Positions 26,533 through 34,547 of a stretch of DNA of 49,534 bases are shown in pieces. The DNA is from Bacillota bacterium. Lineage in GTDB: Bacteria; Bacillota; Sulfobacillia; JAJYWN01; JAJZPE01. The stretch covers positions 1 through 49,534 of the forward strand of contig DASXUT010000149.1 of assembly GCA_036504675.1 (NCBI GenBank), written 5' to 3'. The notes under the pieces are model-generated. The model was not told the DNA's origin and made no database searches. It saw only the letters and a program-made list of their open reading frames with translations. The number at the start of each line of letters is the position of its first letter. Position 1 is the stretch's first letter. A program made the translations under genes and the position numbers.

Positions 26533-27918
26533 CTACTCGGCCACCCCGATGATCGCCCCATGGAGGTCATAGGCCCCGGCGGCGGCAGTGATCCTGGCCC
26601 TGACCAAGTCTCCCGGCCTCGGCTCCGGCCCACCGGACCCGCCCACCGTGCGCTCCGCCCGGCTAAGGAAGATCATCCCGTCGATGTCCGGAGCATCCTT
26701 CTCCCCCCGCCCAACGAGCGGGTAGGCCCCGCCGCTCCGCCGGTCGATCAGCACCTCGAGAGTCGAGCCCACCCGGGCCTCGTTCTTGGCCCGAGCGATG
26801 GCTTTTTGGACCCGGGCGACCCGCTTGACTCTGGCCGCCTTGACCTCCTCGTCGACCTGGTCAGAGAACTCGGCCGCCCTCGTCCCCTCCTCGGGTGAAA
26901 AAGCGAAGAAGCCGGCGTGGTCCAGCCCGACTTCGCGGAGGAAGTCGATGAGTTCCTCCACGTCCTCCGCGGTCTCACCGGGGAAGCCGAGGATGAAGGA
27001 ACCGCGCAGGTAGGCCCCGGGAAGATGGTGGCGGATCATGGCGATCGTCCGGCGCAGACCGGCGCCGGTCTCCCCGCGCCCCATCGCCCATAGGACCCGG
27101 TCTGAGGCATGCTGCATGGGCAGGTCAAAATACCGGCAGACCCGCCGCGAGCGGGCCACCGCCTCGACCAGGGCCGGGTCGACCCGCCCGGGATGAAGGT
27201 AGAGGAGCCGGATCCAGGCGGGCCCGGGCCCTTCATCAAGGCGACCGAGCAAGGAGGGCAAGTCTGACTTCGGTTCGAGGTCCCGGCCATAGGCCGTGGC
27301 GTCCTGAGCCACGAGGATCAGTTCCTTGACCCCCATCCCGATGAGCTGTCGCGCTTCCCGAAGGATGGCCTCCGGACGGCGGCTCCGAAACGGGCCACGG
27401 ATCGAGGGGATGACGCAGAAGGCGCAGCGGTGGTCGCAGCCTTCAGCGATCTTGAGGTAGGCGGTGTGCGGCCCGGTGGTCAGAAGCCTCGGCGCCTCAT
27501 CCGTGCCGGCGGTGGCGGCCGAGTCCCGGCCGCCCTCGGGACGGCTCCTCTCCGCCGGTCGGTCCTCACCGGTCAACGCTTCAAGCAGACCGACGATGCT
27601 CCCATGGGCCTCCGTGCCGGCCAGGGCATCGATCTCCGGGATTTCCTTCTTCAACTCATCCGCGTAGCGCTGAGACAGGCAGCCGAGGACCACCAGGCGC
27701 CGCTCAGGATGCCCCCGCTTGAGGGCGGCCGCGTCGAGGATGGCCCGGATCGACTCCTCCTTAGCCGGCCCGATGAAGCCGCAGGTGTTGACGATGGTCA
27801 CGTCGGCCTCACCCGGGTCATCGGTGATCGTCCAGCCCGCCTGACCCAGCGCGCCGAGGACGTATTCGCTATCAATCCTGTTCTTCGGACACCCCAGGGA
27901 AACCAGGGCCACTTTCAA
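26533..27918 (-). CDS. rimO: ribosomal protein S12 methylthiotransferase RimO
   Basis: RimO adds a methylthio group to an Asp of ribosomal protein S12. The 461-residue protein has the N-terminal cluster cysteines (C10 in SLGCPKNRID, C46 in NTCGFI, C80 in LGCLSQRY). The radical-SAM triad CDHRCAFC follows at 161-168, and a TRAM domain lies at the end. Motifs SLGCPKN and DLPMQH separate it from MiaB. The start is TTG with GGTGA seven bases upstream. It has a variable insert of about 25 residues (118-143) before the radical-SAM domain. It is about 52 bases from bshA on the same strand. Confidence 0.95.
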   Translation of the reverse strand: MKVALVSLGCPKNRIDSEYVLGALGQAGWTITDDPGEADVTIVNTCGFIGPAKEESIRAILDAAALKRGHPERRLVVLGCLSQRYADELKKEIPEIDALAGTEAHGSIVGLLEALTGEDRPAERSRPEGGRDSAATAGTDEAPRLLTTGPHTAYLKIAEGCDHRCAFCVIPSIRGPFRSRRPEAILREARQLIGMGVKELILVAQDATAYGRDLEPKSDLPSLLGRLDEGPGPAWIRLLYLHPGRVDPALVEAVARSRRVCRYFDLPMQHASDRVLWAMGRGETGAGLRRTIAMIRHHLPGAYLRGSFILGFPGETAEDVEELIDFLREVGLDHAGFFAFSPEEGTRAAEFSDQVDEEVKAARVKRVARVQKAIARAKNEARVGSTLEVLIDRRSGGAYPLVGRGEKDAPDIDGMIFLSRAERTVGGSGGPEPRPGDLVRARITAAAGAYDLHGAIIGVAE

Positions 27919-27970
27919 AGGGTCATCACCGTCGATGGGTTGTGACGTTTCGGCGGGCAGCGCCCAGCCC

Positions 27971-29113
27971 TCAAGGCTGGTCCAGGACCAGCCGATAGTA
28001 GGCCTCGTACTCGGCGACGAGCCGGTCGGCGCTGAACCGCTCGGCCGCCCGGCGACGGGCCGCCCGACTGACCTTGCCGTGCAGGGCGTCGTTGGTCAAC
28101 AGGGCGATCGCCTGGTTGGCCATGCGGTCGAGGCGGTCGGGCGGGTAGAGGAACCCCGCCGCCCGATCGCCGACCACCTCCGGCAGGCCGCCGACCCTCG
28201 AGGCGATCACCGGCACGCCGCAGGCCATCGCCTCGAGGGCCGACAGCCCGAAGCTCTCCGTGGCCGACGGCAGGAGGAACAGGTCGGCCAGGGAGAATAA
28301 CCCGGCCACTTCGTCCTGCTGCCCAAGGAAGCAAACGCGGTCACCGACCCCCAGCCGCTCAGCCTCCTGGCGGGCCACCGGAAGGTCGGGGCCGTCGCCG
28401 ACCATCAGCAGCCGGGCTCTGACCGCCGCCGCCAACTGGGCGAAGACCTGAACCACGGCGTCGACCCGCTTGACCGGGCGGAAGTTCGACACGTGGAGGA
28501 CGATCTTCTCGTCATCGGCGGCGAAGCAGCGTCGCTTGCCGCGGTCCGGCTCCGGGCGATAGACGCCGGGGTCGATGAAGTTGTGGACGGTCACGATCTC
28601 TCTGGTCACCTGGAAGGTCCGCAGCGTCTCCTGGCGCAGGGCCTCCGAGACCGCCGTCACCCCATCCGACTCATTGATGGTGAAGGCGACCATCTCGGCG
28701 TAGGAAGGCTCCGAACCGACCAGGGTGATGTCGGTCCCGTGGAGGGTGGTGATGAACTTCAACCGCCTGGCCCGCCCCCCGTCCCGCGAGGCGAGCATCT
28801 GACGGGCCAGATAGGCGCTGGCCGCATGGGGGATGGCGTAGTGCACGTGGAGGAGGTCGAGCTCGCCGTAGACGGCCACCTCGGCCATCTTGTTGGCCAG
28901 GGAGAGCAGGTACGGCGGATGTTTGAAGAGCGGGTACGAAGGCACCTCGACCTGATGGTAGAGGATGTTCGGCGAGAACTCCCGAAGCCGGAAGGGCTGA
29001 TCGTAGCTGATGATATGGACCACGTGCCCGCGCCGGGCCAACTCGCGCCCGAGCTCGGTGGCCACCACCCCGCTCCCTCCGTATGAGGGGAAGCAGGTGA
29101 TCCCGACCCGCAT
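27971..29113 (-). CDS. bshA: N-acetyl-alpha-D-glucosaminyl L-malate synthase BshA
   Basis: BshA makes GlcNAc-malate, the first step of bacillithiol synthesis. The 380-residue GT-B glycosyltransferase shows the BshA hallmarks: VGITCFPSYGGSGVVATELG, HVHYAIPHAASAYLARQM, FITTLHGTDITLVGSEPSY, VTAVSEALRQET, HNFIDPGVY and LHVSNFRPVKRVDAV. The nucleotide-sugar site ESFGLSALEAMACGVPVIAS is also present. The start ATG gives MRVGITCFPS. It is 13 bases downstream of bshB1, so the two form an operon. bshC, the last pathway gene, is not in the window. Confidence 0.94.
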   Translation of the reverse strand: MRVGITCFPSYGGSGVVATELGRELARRGHVVHIISYDQPFRLREFSPNILYHQVEVPSYPLFKHPPYLLSLANKMAEVAVYGELDLLHVHYAIPHAASAYLARQMLASRDGGRARRLKFITTLHGTDITLVGSEPSYAEMVAFTINESDGVTAVSEALRQETLRTFQVTREIVTVHNFIDPGVYRPEPDRGKRRCFAADDEKIVLHVSNFRPVKRVDAVVQVFAQLAAAVRARLLMVGDGPDLPVARQEAERLGVGDRVCFLGQQDEVAGLFSLADLFLLPSATESFGLSALEAMACGVPVIASRVGGLPEVVGDRAAGFLYPPDRLDRMANQAIALLTNDALHGKVSRAARRRAAERFSADRLVAEYEAYYRLVLDQP

Positions 29114-29126
29114 TAGACCGCCCTCC

Positions 29127-29840
29127 TTACTCCGGGACCGCCCCGGGGACCAGTTCCAGGAGGCTACCGACCCGGTTCAGCCCGCGCCTGACGAAGCCTT
29201 CGGCGAAGCCGACCCCGGTCTTGGAGCCGAACAGCCGGTCCCGGCTCTGAACGAAGGCCAGGAAGTCGGGGTCGTTGAGGGGCGTCCCGGTAGTCTCCTC
29301 GGACGTCCGGGCGAACTGCGTGTGATGAGCCGCCAGGGCCGCCAGTTTCCTCTCGTAGTAGGCACTGACGTCGATGACGAAAGAGGGAACGGCTTCGGTG
29401 TTGATGAAGTAGTAAGCCACCAGGCTCGGGCGGAATGATTCGAGGCCGGGGGCGAACTTGCCCACCCCGGCGGCGAAGCAAGCCTCGGTCACCAGCCGGC
29501 TGCACCGGACGTGGTCCGGGTGGCGGTCCTCCCAGTAGGGCCCGCAGACGACCGCCGGCCTCACCGTTCGGATGACCTGGACGAGCGCCCCCACGGTCTC
29601 CTCGTCGACGCTGAAGCCCAGGTCGGCAAGACCAAGGTTGTCCCGGCCGGCACCGAGGACGCCGGCGGCCTCGATGGCCTCCGCCGCCCTCTCGGCGGCG
29701 GTCCCGTTGGTCGACCGCTCGCCGCGGGTCAAGTCGAGGATGGTCACCCGATGACCGGCCGCCGCGTGGGCCGCCACCGTCCCGCCCATGCCGATCTCCA
29801 CGTCGTCAGGATGGGCCCCGACGGCCAGGATTCGCGCCAT
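29127..29840 (-). CDS. bshB1: bacillithiol biosynthesis deacetylase BshB1
   Basis: BshB1 removes the acetyl group from GlcNAc-malate, the second step of bacillithiol synthesis. The 237-residue PIG-L/LmbE-type protein has the zinc motif AHPDDVEIGMGG (8-19), LTRGERSTNG near 37-46 and YWEDRHPDH near 101-109. The C-terminal blocks HHTQF, SRDRLFG and GFAEGF mark the BshB1 subfamily. It is the first gene of bshB1-bshA. Its 5' region is shared with the divergent mrfA promoter; a TACAAT on the minus strand near 29910 may be its -10, without a clear -35. Confidence 0.93.
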   Translation of the reverse strand: MARILAVGAHPDDVEIGMGGTVAAHAAAGHRVTILDLTRGERSTNGTAAERAAEAIEAAGVLGAGRDNLGLADLGFSVDEETVGALVQVIRTVRPAVVCGPYWEDRHPDHVRCSRLVTEACFAAGVGKFAPGLESFRPSLVAYYFINTEAVPSFVIDVSAYYERKLAALAAHHTQFARTSEETTGTPLNDPDFLAFVQSRDRLFGSKTGVGFAEGFVRRGLNRVGSLLELVPGAVPE

Positions 29841-29948
29841 TGCCTACGCTCCCCCAGGACGGCCGACGGGGCCGCCCGTCTCTTTTGTCCTTCTCGTACA
29901 TGCCCCATTGTACACCATTTGCCGCCCTCGGGCCAGCCGCGCGGGGGG

Positions 29949-29977
29949 TGGACCGGAACGTACGTTCGTGCTAGAAT
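29949..29977 (+). promoter_or_regulatory. extended -10 SigA promoter of mrfAB
   Basis: TGGACC (29949-29954) as a -35, a 17-base spacer and TAGAAT (29972-29977) preceded by TGC. The spacer contains the palindrome at 29956-29967. The mrfA start lies 29 bases downstream of the -10. Confidence 0.7.
29956..29967. promoter_or_regulatory. LexA/DinR-box-like operator in the mrfAB promoter
   Basis: GAACGTACGTTC is a perfect 12-base palindrome fitting the core GAAC-N4-GTTC of the Gram-positive SOS box CGAACRNRYGTTYC; the RNRY centre also fits. The outer positions are G instead of C at both ends. It fills the spacer between -35 and -10, where a repressor would block RNA polymerase. LexA binding is inferred. 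Confidence 0.6.
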
Positions 29978-30006
29978 CAGAGCCGAGGGGGTTTGGAAGC
30001 GACGTC

Positions 30007-32286
30007 ATGAAGCTCGATCAAGTCCTCGAGGAAATGCGGGCATCACCGGCCTTCCGGTCCTGCGTGGCCGAGTGGCGTTCGCTGCCGGCCAAGCCGGCCC
30101 GTTACGCCGATTTCCCCGGCTGGCTCTCGCCGCGCCTCGCCGGCGTGCTGAGGAACCGGGGCATCGAGCGTCTGTACACCCATCAAGGCTCGGCCCTGGA
30201 CACCGTCCACGCCGGCAAGAGCGTCGTCGTCGTCACTCCGACCGCCTCCGGCAAGACGATGTGCTACAACCTCCCGGTCCTTGACGCCATCCTCAAGGAC
30301 CCGAACGCCCGCGCCCTCTATCTCTTCCCGACCAAGGCCCTCTCCCAGGATCAGATGAACGAGCTTCACGAACTCATCACCGACCTCGGGGAAGACATCA
30401 AGACCTTCACCTACGACGGGGACACTCCGACCACGGCCCGGAAAGCCATCCGGACGGCCGGACACGTCGTCGTTACCAACCCGGACATGCTCCATACCGG
30501 CATCCTCCCCCACCACACCAGGTGGGTCAAGCTCTTCGAGAACCTGCGCTTCGTGGTCGTCGACGAGGTCCATCACTATCGGGGGGTGTTCGGAAGCCAC
30601 GTCGCCAACGTCATCCGGCGCCTTCGCCGAATCTGCCGCTTCTACGGTTCCGACCCCCAGTTCATCTGCGCCTCCGCGACCATCGCCAACCCGGTCGACC
30701 TGGCCGAGCGACTAACCGGGGCCGACCTCGAGTTGGTTGACGACAATGGGGCCCCGGCCGGCCGGAAGGACTTCATCCTCTACAACCCACCGGTGGTCAA
30801 TCGCGAGCTCGGGATCAGACGCAGCTCCGCTCTGGAGGCTCAGAAGCTGGCGGTGAACTTCCTCAAGAACGACGTTCAGACGATCGTCTTCTCCCGCAGC
30901 CGGGTCTCGACCGAACTCCTCCTGACCTACCTCCGCGAGGGGCTGGCCCGCTACCCAGGCCTGACCGAGAAGGTCCGCGGATACCGGGGAGGCTATCTCC
31001 CCCTCCAGCGGCGGGAGATCGAGCGCGGCCTGCGGGATGGCACCGTCCTCGGGGTGGTCGCCACCAACGCCCTGGAACTGGGGATCGACATCGGGCGCCT
31101 GGATGCCTGCGTCATGGTCGGTTATCCGGGCAGCGTCTCGAGCGCCTGGCAGCAGGCCGGGCGGGCCGGCCGGCGTTCGGGGACCTCGGTGGCCATCCTC
31201 GTCGGCAGTTCCAACCCGCTCGACCAGTACCTTATGAACCACCCCGACTTCTTCTTCGGGCAAGCCCCCGAGAGCGGCCTGATGAATCCGGACAACCTCC
31301 TGATCCTCTTGTCCCACCTCAAGTGCGCCGCCTTCGAGCTCCCCTTCGAAGCGGGCGAGGACTTTGCCGTCGAGTCGACCGGCCAGATCCTCGACTTCCT
31401 GACTGAGCAGAAGGTCCTCCGCCGGGTCGACGGCCGTTACCACTGGATGGCCGAGGATTTCCCGGCCGAGGAGATCAGTCTCCGCTCGGCCTCCTCCGAG
31501 AACTTCGTGATTATCGACACCACCGACGGCCAAACCAGGGTGATCGGTGAGGTCGACCGGGTCTCGGCGCCCATGCTCATCCACGACGAGGCCATCTACA
31601 TCCACGAAGGGCAGCAGTACCACGTCGACCGGCTGGACTACGAGGAGAAGAAAGCCTTCGTCCGCAAGGTCGACGTGGACTACTACACCGACGCCAACCT
31701 GGCTGTCCGCCTCCAGGTCCTGGACGTCTTCAAGTCCCGCCGCGACCTCGTCTTCCCGGTGAGCTACGGTGAGGTTCTGGTGGCGGCGATGGCCACCATG
31801 TTCAAGAAGATCAAGCTCTTCACCCACGAGAACATCGGCTCCGGTCGGATCCATCTGCCCGAGGAACAGATGCACACGGCGGCCTGCTGGTTCGAAATCC
31901 CCGAGGAGGTCGCCGCGGGACTCGGTCCCGAACCCCTTCAGAACGGCCTCGCCGGGCTGGCCAACGTCCTCGTCAACGTGGCCCCGCTCTTCCTCCTCTG
32001 CGACCCGCGGGACATCCAGGTCGTCGCCGAGGTCAAGTCACCCTTCACCGGCCTGCCTACGGTCTACCTTTACGACCGGTACCCGGGTGGGATCGGGTTG
32101 GCCGAGAAACTTCAAGGCATCGGTCCCCTCTTCCTCCGCGCGGCCCTCGACCTCATCACCGGCTGCCACTGCGAAGGCGGTTGTCCGGGCTGCGTCGGGC
32201 CGGCCGACGAGGTCGGCCTGAAAGGCAAGGAAGCCGCGGTCAAGCTGCTCCGGGAGGCCTTAAGACCACTTGCAGCTCAAGGATAA
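30007..32286 (+). CDS. mrfA: DEAD/DEAH-box DNA repair helicase MrfA (YprA family)
   Basis: In B. subtilis MrfA is a helicase acting with the exonuclease MrfB to repair mitomycin C damage outside of UvrABC. The 759-residue protein has Walker A TPTASGKT (77-84) and the DEVH box in VVVDEVHHYRG. It also has the SAT motif ICASATIANP, the helicase C-terminal ATNALELGIDIGRLDA, and the QQAGRAGRR motif. A DUF1998-type C-terminus ends with CHCEGGCPGC, the probable zinc-binding cysteines. Length matches YprA (about 750). The ATG at 30007 starts MKLDQVLEEM; in-frame sequence upstream is intergenic. mrfB follows with a 17-base overlap. Confidence 0.93.
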   Translation: MKLDQVLEEMRASPAFRSCVAEWRSLPAKPARYADFPGWLSPRLAGVLRNRGIERLYTHQGSALDTVHAGKSVVVVTPTASGKTMCYNLPVLDAILKDPNARALYLFPTKALSQDQMNELHELITDLGEDIKTFTYDGDTPTTARKAIRTAGHVVVTNPDMLHTGILPHHTRWVKLFENLRFVVVDEVHHYRGVFGSHVANVIRRLRRICRFYGSDPQFICASATIANPVDLAERLTGADLELVDDNGAPAGRKDFILYNPPVVNRELGIRRSSALEAQKLAVNFLKNDVQTIVFSRSRVSTELLLTYLREGLARYPGLTEKVRGYRGGYLPLQRREIERGLRDGTVLGVVATNALELGIDIGRLDACVMVGYPGSVSSAWQQAGRAGRRSGTSVAILVGSSNPLDQYLMNHPDFFFGQAPESGLMNPDNLLILLSHLKCAAFELPFEAGEDFAVESTGQILDFLTEQKVLRRVDGRYHWMAEDFPAEEISLRSASSENFVIIDTTDGQTRVIGEVDRVSAPMLIHDEAIYIHEGQQYHVDRLDYEEKKAFVRKVDVDYYTDANLAVRLQVLDVFKSRRDLVFPVSYGEVLVAAMATMFKKIKLFTHENIGSGRIHLPEEQMHTAACWFEIPEEVAAGLGPEPLQNGLAGLANVLVNVAPLFLLCDPRDIQVVAEVKSPFTGLPTVYLYDRYPGGIGLAEKLQGIGPLFLRAALDLITGCHCEGGCPGCVGPADEVGLKGKEAAVKLLREALRPLAAQG

Positions 32287-33535
32287 GCTAGGCGAACTGG
32301 TGGCGACCGGCCAGGTCCGCCTGGGAACGGCCGGCCTCAGCGACCAACCACGTCGCGTCAAGCACGGCATCGAGCGGGTCGTCGCCGGCACTTCGGTGGA
32401 CACCGCCTACGGCCCAGCCTACGTCGCCGAAACCCGGTACGGTGCCGACGGCGAGCACGGCGGCGTATCCCTCGGCGAGGCCAGGACCGTCCCCGGCCGG
32501 CTCCTGGCCGACCTCGGCCTGGACGCCGGGCTGGTCGGCCTAGACCTGAGCCGGTCGGTCTTCCTGGACACCGAGACGACCGGTCTCGGCCTCGGCGCGG
32601 GCACCTACGTCTTCCTCGTCGGGCTCGCTTGCTTCGAGGGTGAGGACTTGCTCGTCAGGCAGTTCTTCCTTCGCGACTTCAACGAGGAGCCGGCCTTCCT
32701 AGCCGCGGTCGAAGACCACCTCAAGCGCTTTGACTCGCTGGTCACCTTTAACGGTAAGGCCTTTGACCTTCCCCTCCTCGAGAACCGCTACATCCTGGCC
32801 CGTCGCCGCCCCCGCCTACCGGATGCCGCCCACCTCGACTTGCGCCACGCCTCCGCCCGCCTCTGGCGGGAGCGGCTGGCCAGTTGCAGCTTGGCCAGCC
32901 TCGAGCAAGGCATCCTCGGCTTCGCCCGGGAAAATGACGTCCCCGGCGAACTGATCCCCCTCCTCTACTTCGATTACCTGCGCACCGGCGATGCCCGCAT
33001 CGTCGAACCGGTCTTCACCCACAACCGGCACGACCTCTTGTCGCTATTGGCTTTGACCATCAAGGCGGCCCGGCTGGTGGCCGACCCTCTGGGCGGAGCG
33101 GTCGACGACCCCGCCGATCGTTTCAGCCTGGCCCGCCTCCTCGAACGGCTGGGCCGGACGGAGGAAAGCCTGGCCTGCTACGAGATGGCTTTGGCCGGCC
33201 CGCTGCCGGAGGCCACCCGGGAACGGGCGGCCCGCCGACTGGCCTGCCTCTACAAGCGGGTCGGTCAGAGGGGACGGGCCGTGGATATCTGGCTCACGCT
33301 GGTCGCCGAGACCGGTTGGACCGTCTATCCCCACATCGAGCTGGCCAAGTACTACGAGCACCAGGTCCGCGACTATGACCGGGCGATCGAGGCCGTCCGG
33401 GAGGGGCTGGCTCGTCTGTCTCTCCGGTCAAGGGCCGCCGGGCCGCGGTCCGCCCCCGACGATGATCCTGAATATGTGGCTCTCCGCCACCGCCTGCGGC
33501 GGTTGGAGGGAAAGCGCTCCCGCCGCTCTGGTTGA
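32270..33535 (+). CDS. mrfB: exonuclease MrfB (YprB family) with TPR tail
   Basis: MrfB is the RNase H-like exonuclease partner of MrfA. The 421-residue protein has DEDD-type motifs: FLDTETTGLG near 98-107, VTFNGKAFDLPLLENRY near 158-174 and NRHDLLSLLAL near 250-260. C-terminal TPR-like helices (about 275-400) include LERLGRTEESLACYEMAL and YYEHQVRDYDRAIEAVREG. The TTG start lies inside the end of mrfA, with GGGAGG about 13 bases upstream, so translation is probably coupled. Size and domain order match B. subtilis YprB. A hairpin follows the stop. Confidence 0.9.
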   Translation: MQLKDKLGELVATGQVRLGTAGLSDQPRRVKHGIERVVAGTSVDTAYGPAYVAETRYGADGEHGGVSLGEARTVPGRLLADLGLDAGLVGLDLSRSVFLDTETTGLGLGAGTYVFLVGLACFEGEDLLVRQFFLRDFNEEPAFLAAVEDHLKRFDSLVTFNGKAFDLPLLENRYILARRRPRLPDAAHLDLRHASARLWRERLASCSLASLEQGILGFARENDVPGELIPLLYFDYLRTGDARIVEPVFTHNRHDLLSLLALTIKAARLVADPLGGAVDDPADRFSLARLLERLGRTEESLACYEMALAGPLPEATRERAARRLACLYKRVGQRGRAVDIWLTLVAETGWTVYPHIELAKYYEHQVRDYDRAIEAVREGLARLSLRSRAAGPRSAPDDDPEYVALRHRLRRLEGKRSRRSG

Positions 33536-33604
33536 TCGGGCTCAAGAGGCCCGCCGTTGACGCCATCCCTTTAGCGAACCCAATAACGACCACACCCCCG
33601 CATA

Positions 33605-33630
33605 TCCCGCCCCGGCGGGAATATTTATTT
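33605..33630 (+). terminator. probable terminator after mrfB
   Basis: TCCCGCC / GGCGGGA (7 bp with a 2-base centre) followed by ATATTTATTT. It lies 70 bases after mrfB and just before the pdaB-like gene, so it could also be part of that gene's control region. Confidence 0.55.
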
Positions 33631-33655
33631 CCTGACGATTAAGGGGGGACGAGAC

Positions 33656-34438
33656 GTGCTCTTCGTGACCATCAAGCGACCCTTACCGACCCGCCTCGTC
33701 CTGGTCGTGGCGGTCGTCCTGGTTCTCGTCGCCGGGGCCATCGGCATCGGCGTGTCCGGGAACCGGCTGGCCCTCGGCGGGGGGCTGCAGACGGCCGAGA
33801 ACGAAAAGGATGTGCCGGTCAGCGGGCGACTCCAGCCGATGCGTCAGGTTGACACCACCCAGAAGGCTCTGGCCCTGACCTTCGACATCAGCTGGGGCGA
33901 CAAGACCCCGCCACTGATCCTGGATGTGCTCCGAGGCTATGGGGTCAAGGCCACCTTCTTCCTGTCGGGCCCGTGGGTCAACCGTCAGCCGGCCTTCGTC
34001 CAGCAGATCAAGGCCGATGGCCATCAGATTGAAAGTCACGGCCACGCCCACGTCAACCTGAGCCAGTACCCGGCGGAGCGGATCGCCGAGGAGATCCGCC
34101 TCTCCGACCAGGCCATCTCCCAGGTGGCCGGGGTCAAGGCCAAGTATATCCGGCCACCGAATGGAGACTACAGCGACATCGTCATCCAGACGGCAGCCGC
34201 GGGCGGTTACACCGTCATCACCTGGGGCACGGACTCTCTCGATTGGAAGAACCCCGGCGTCGACGCCATCGTTAAGCGGGTCCTGGACCGGGCCCACAAC
34301 GGCGACGTGGTCCTCCTCCACGCCAGCGATACCTGCAAGCAGACCCATCTGGCCTTGCCGGCCATCATCCAGGGTCTCAGGGATCGCGGTTTCACCCTCC
34401 TGACCCTCGACGAACTGGTCATCCTGTCGAAGAAGTGA
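33656..34438 (+). CDS. polysaccharide deacetylase, PdaB-like
   Basis: The 260-residue protein has an N-terminal membrane helix (about 13-33) and a NodB-type deacetylase domain. TFDISWGDK (75-83) holds the catalytic Asp, SHGHAHVNL (127-135) holds the two metal-binding His, and RPPNGDYSD is the third motif. The final VVLLHASDT carries the late His. The wording ALTFDISWGDK is typical of PdaB (YbaN), a sporulation deacetylase needed for spore stability in B. subtilis. It starts with GTG behind AGGGGGG at eight bases. A sporulation sigma promoter was looked for but not convincingly found. Confidence 0.85.
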   Translation: MLFVTIKRPLPTRLVLVVAVVLVLVAGAIGIGVSGNRLALGGGLQTAENEKDVPVSGRLQPMRQVDTTQKALALTFDISWGDKTPPLILDVLRGYGVKATFFLSGPWVNRQPAFVQQIKADGHQIESHGHAHVNLSQYPAERIAEEIRLSDQAISQVAGVKAKYIRPPNGDYSDIVIQTAAAGGYTVITWGTDSLDWKNPGVDAIVKRVLDRAHNGDVVLLHASDTCKQTHLALPAIIQGLRDRGFTLLTLDELVILSKK

Positions 34439-34475
34439 ACTACCGCGTCAGAGCCTGATGACGGCAGACAAAATC

Positions 34476-34498
34476 GGCGCCGGGCGAAGCCCGGCGCC
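34476..34498. terminator. bidirectional terminator between the pdaB-like gene and the 931-residue gene
   Basis: GGCGCCGGGC / GCCCGGCGCC form a perfect 10-bp stem around GAA. TTGCGTT follows on the plus strand and GATTTTGT on the minus strand. It separates two convergent genes. Confidence 0.8.
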
Positions 34499-34547
34499 TT
34501 GCGTTCCCTCCACCATCGGCCCATCAGGTCGGCTTCCCCGGCCGGCC

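Noticed and set aside
33600-33630. SigG or SigE promoter before the pdaB-like gene
   Set aside because: GCATA (or GCATATC) is present, but no acceptable -10 follows at the right spacing, and the region also forms a terminator-like hairpin.
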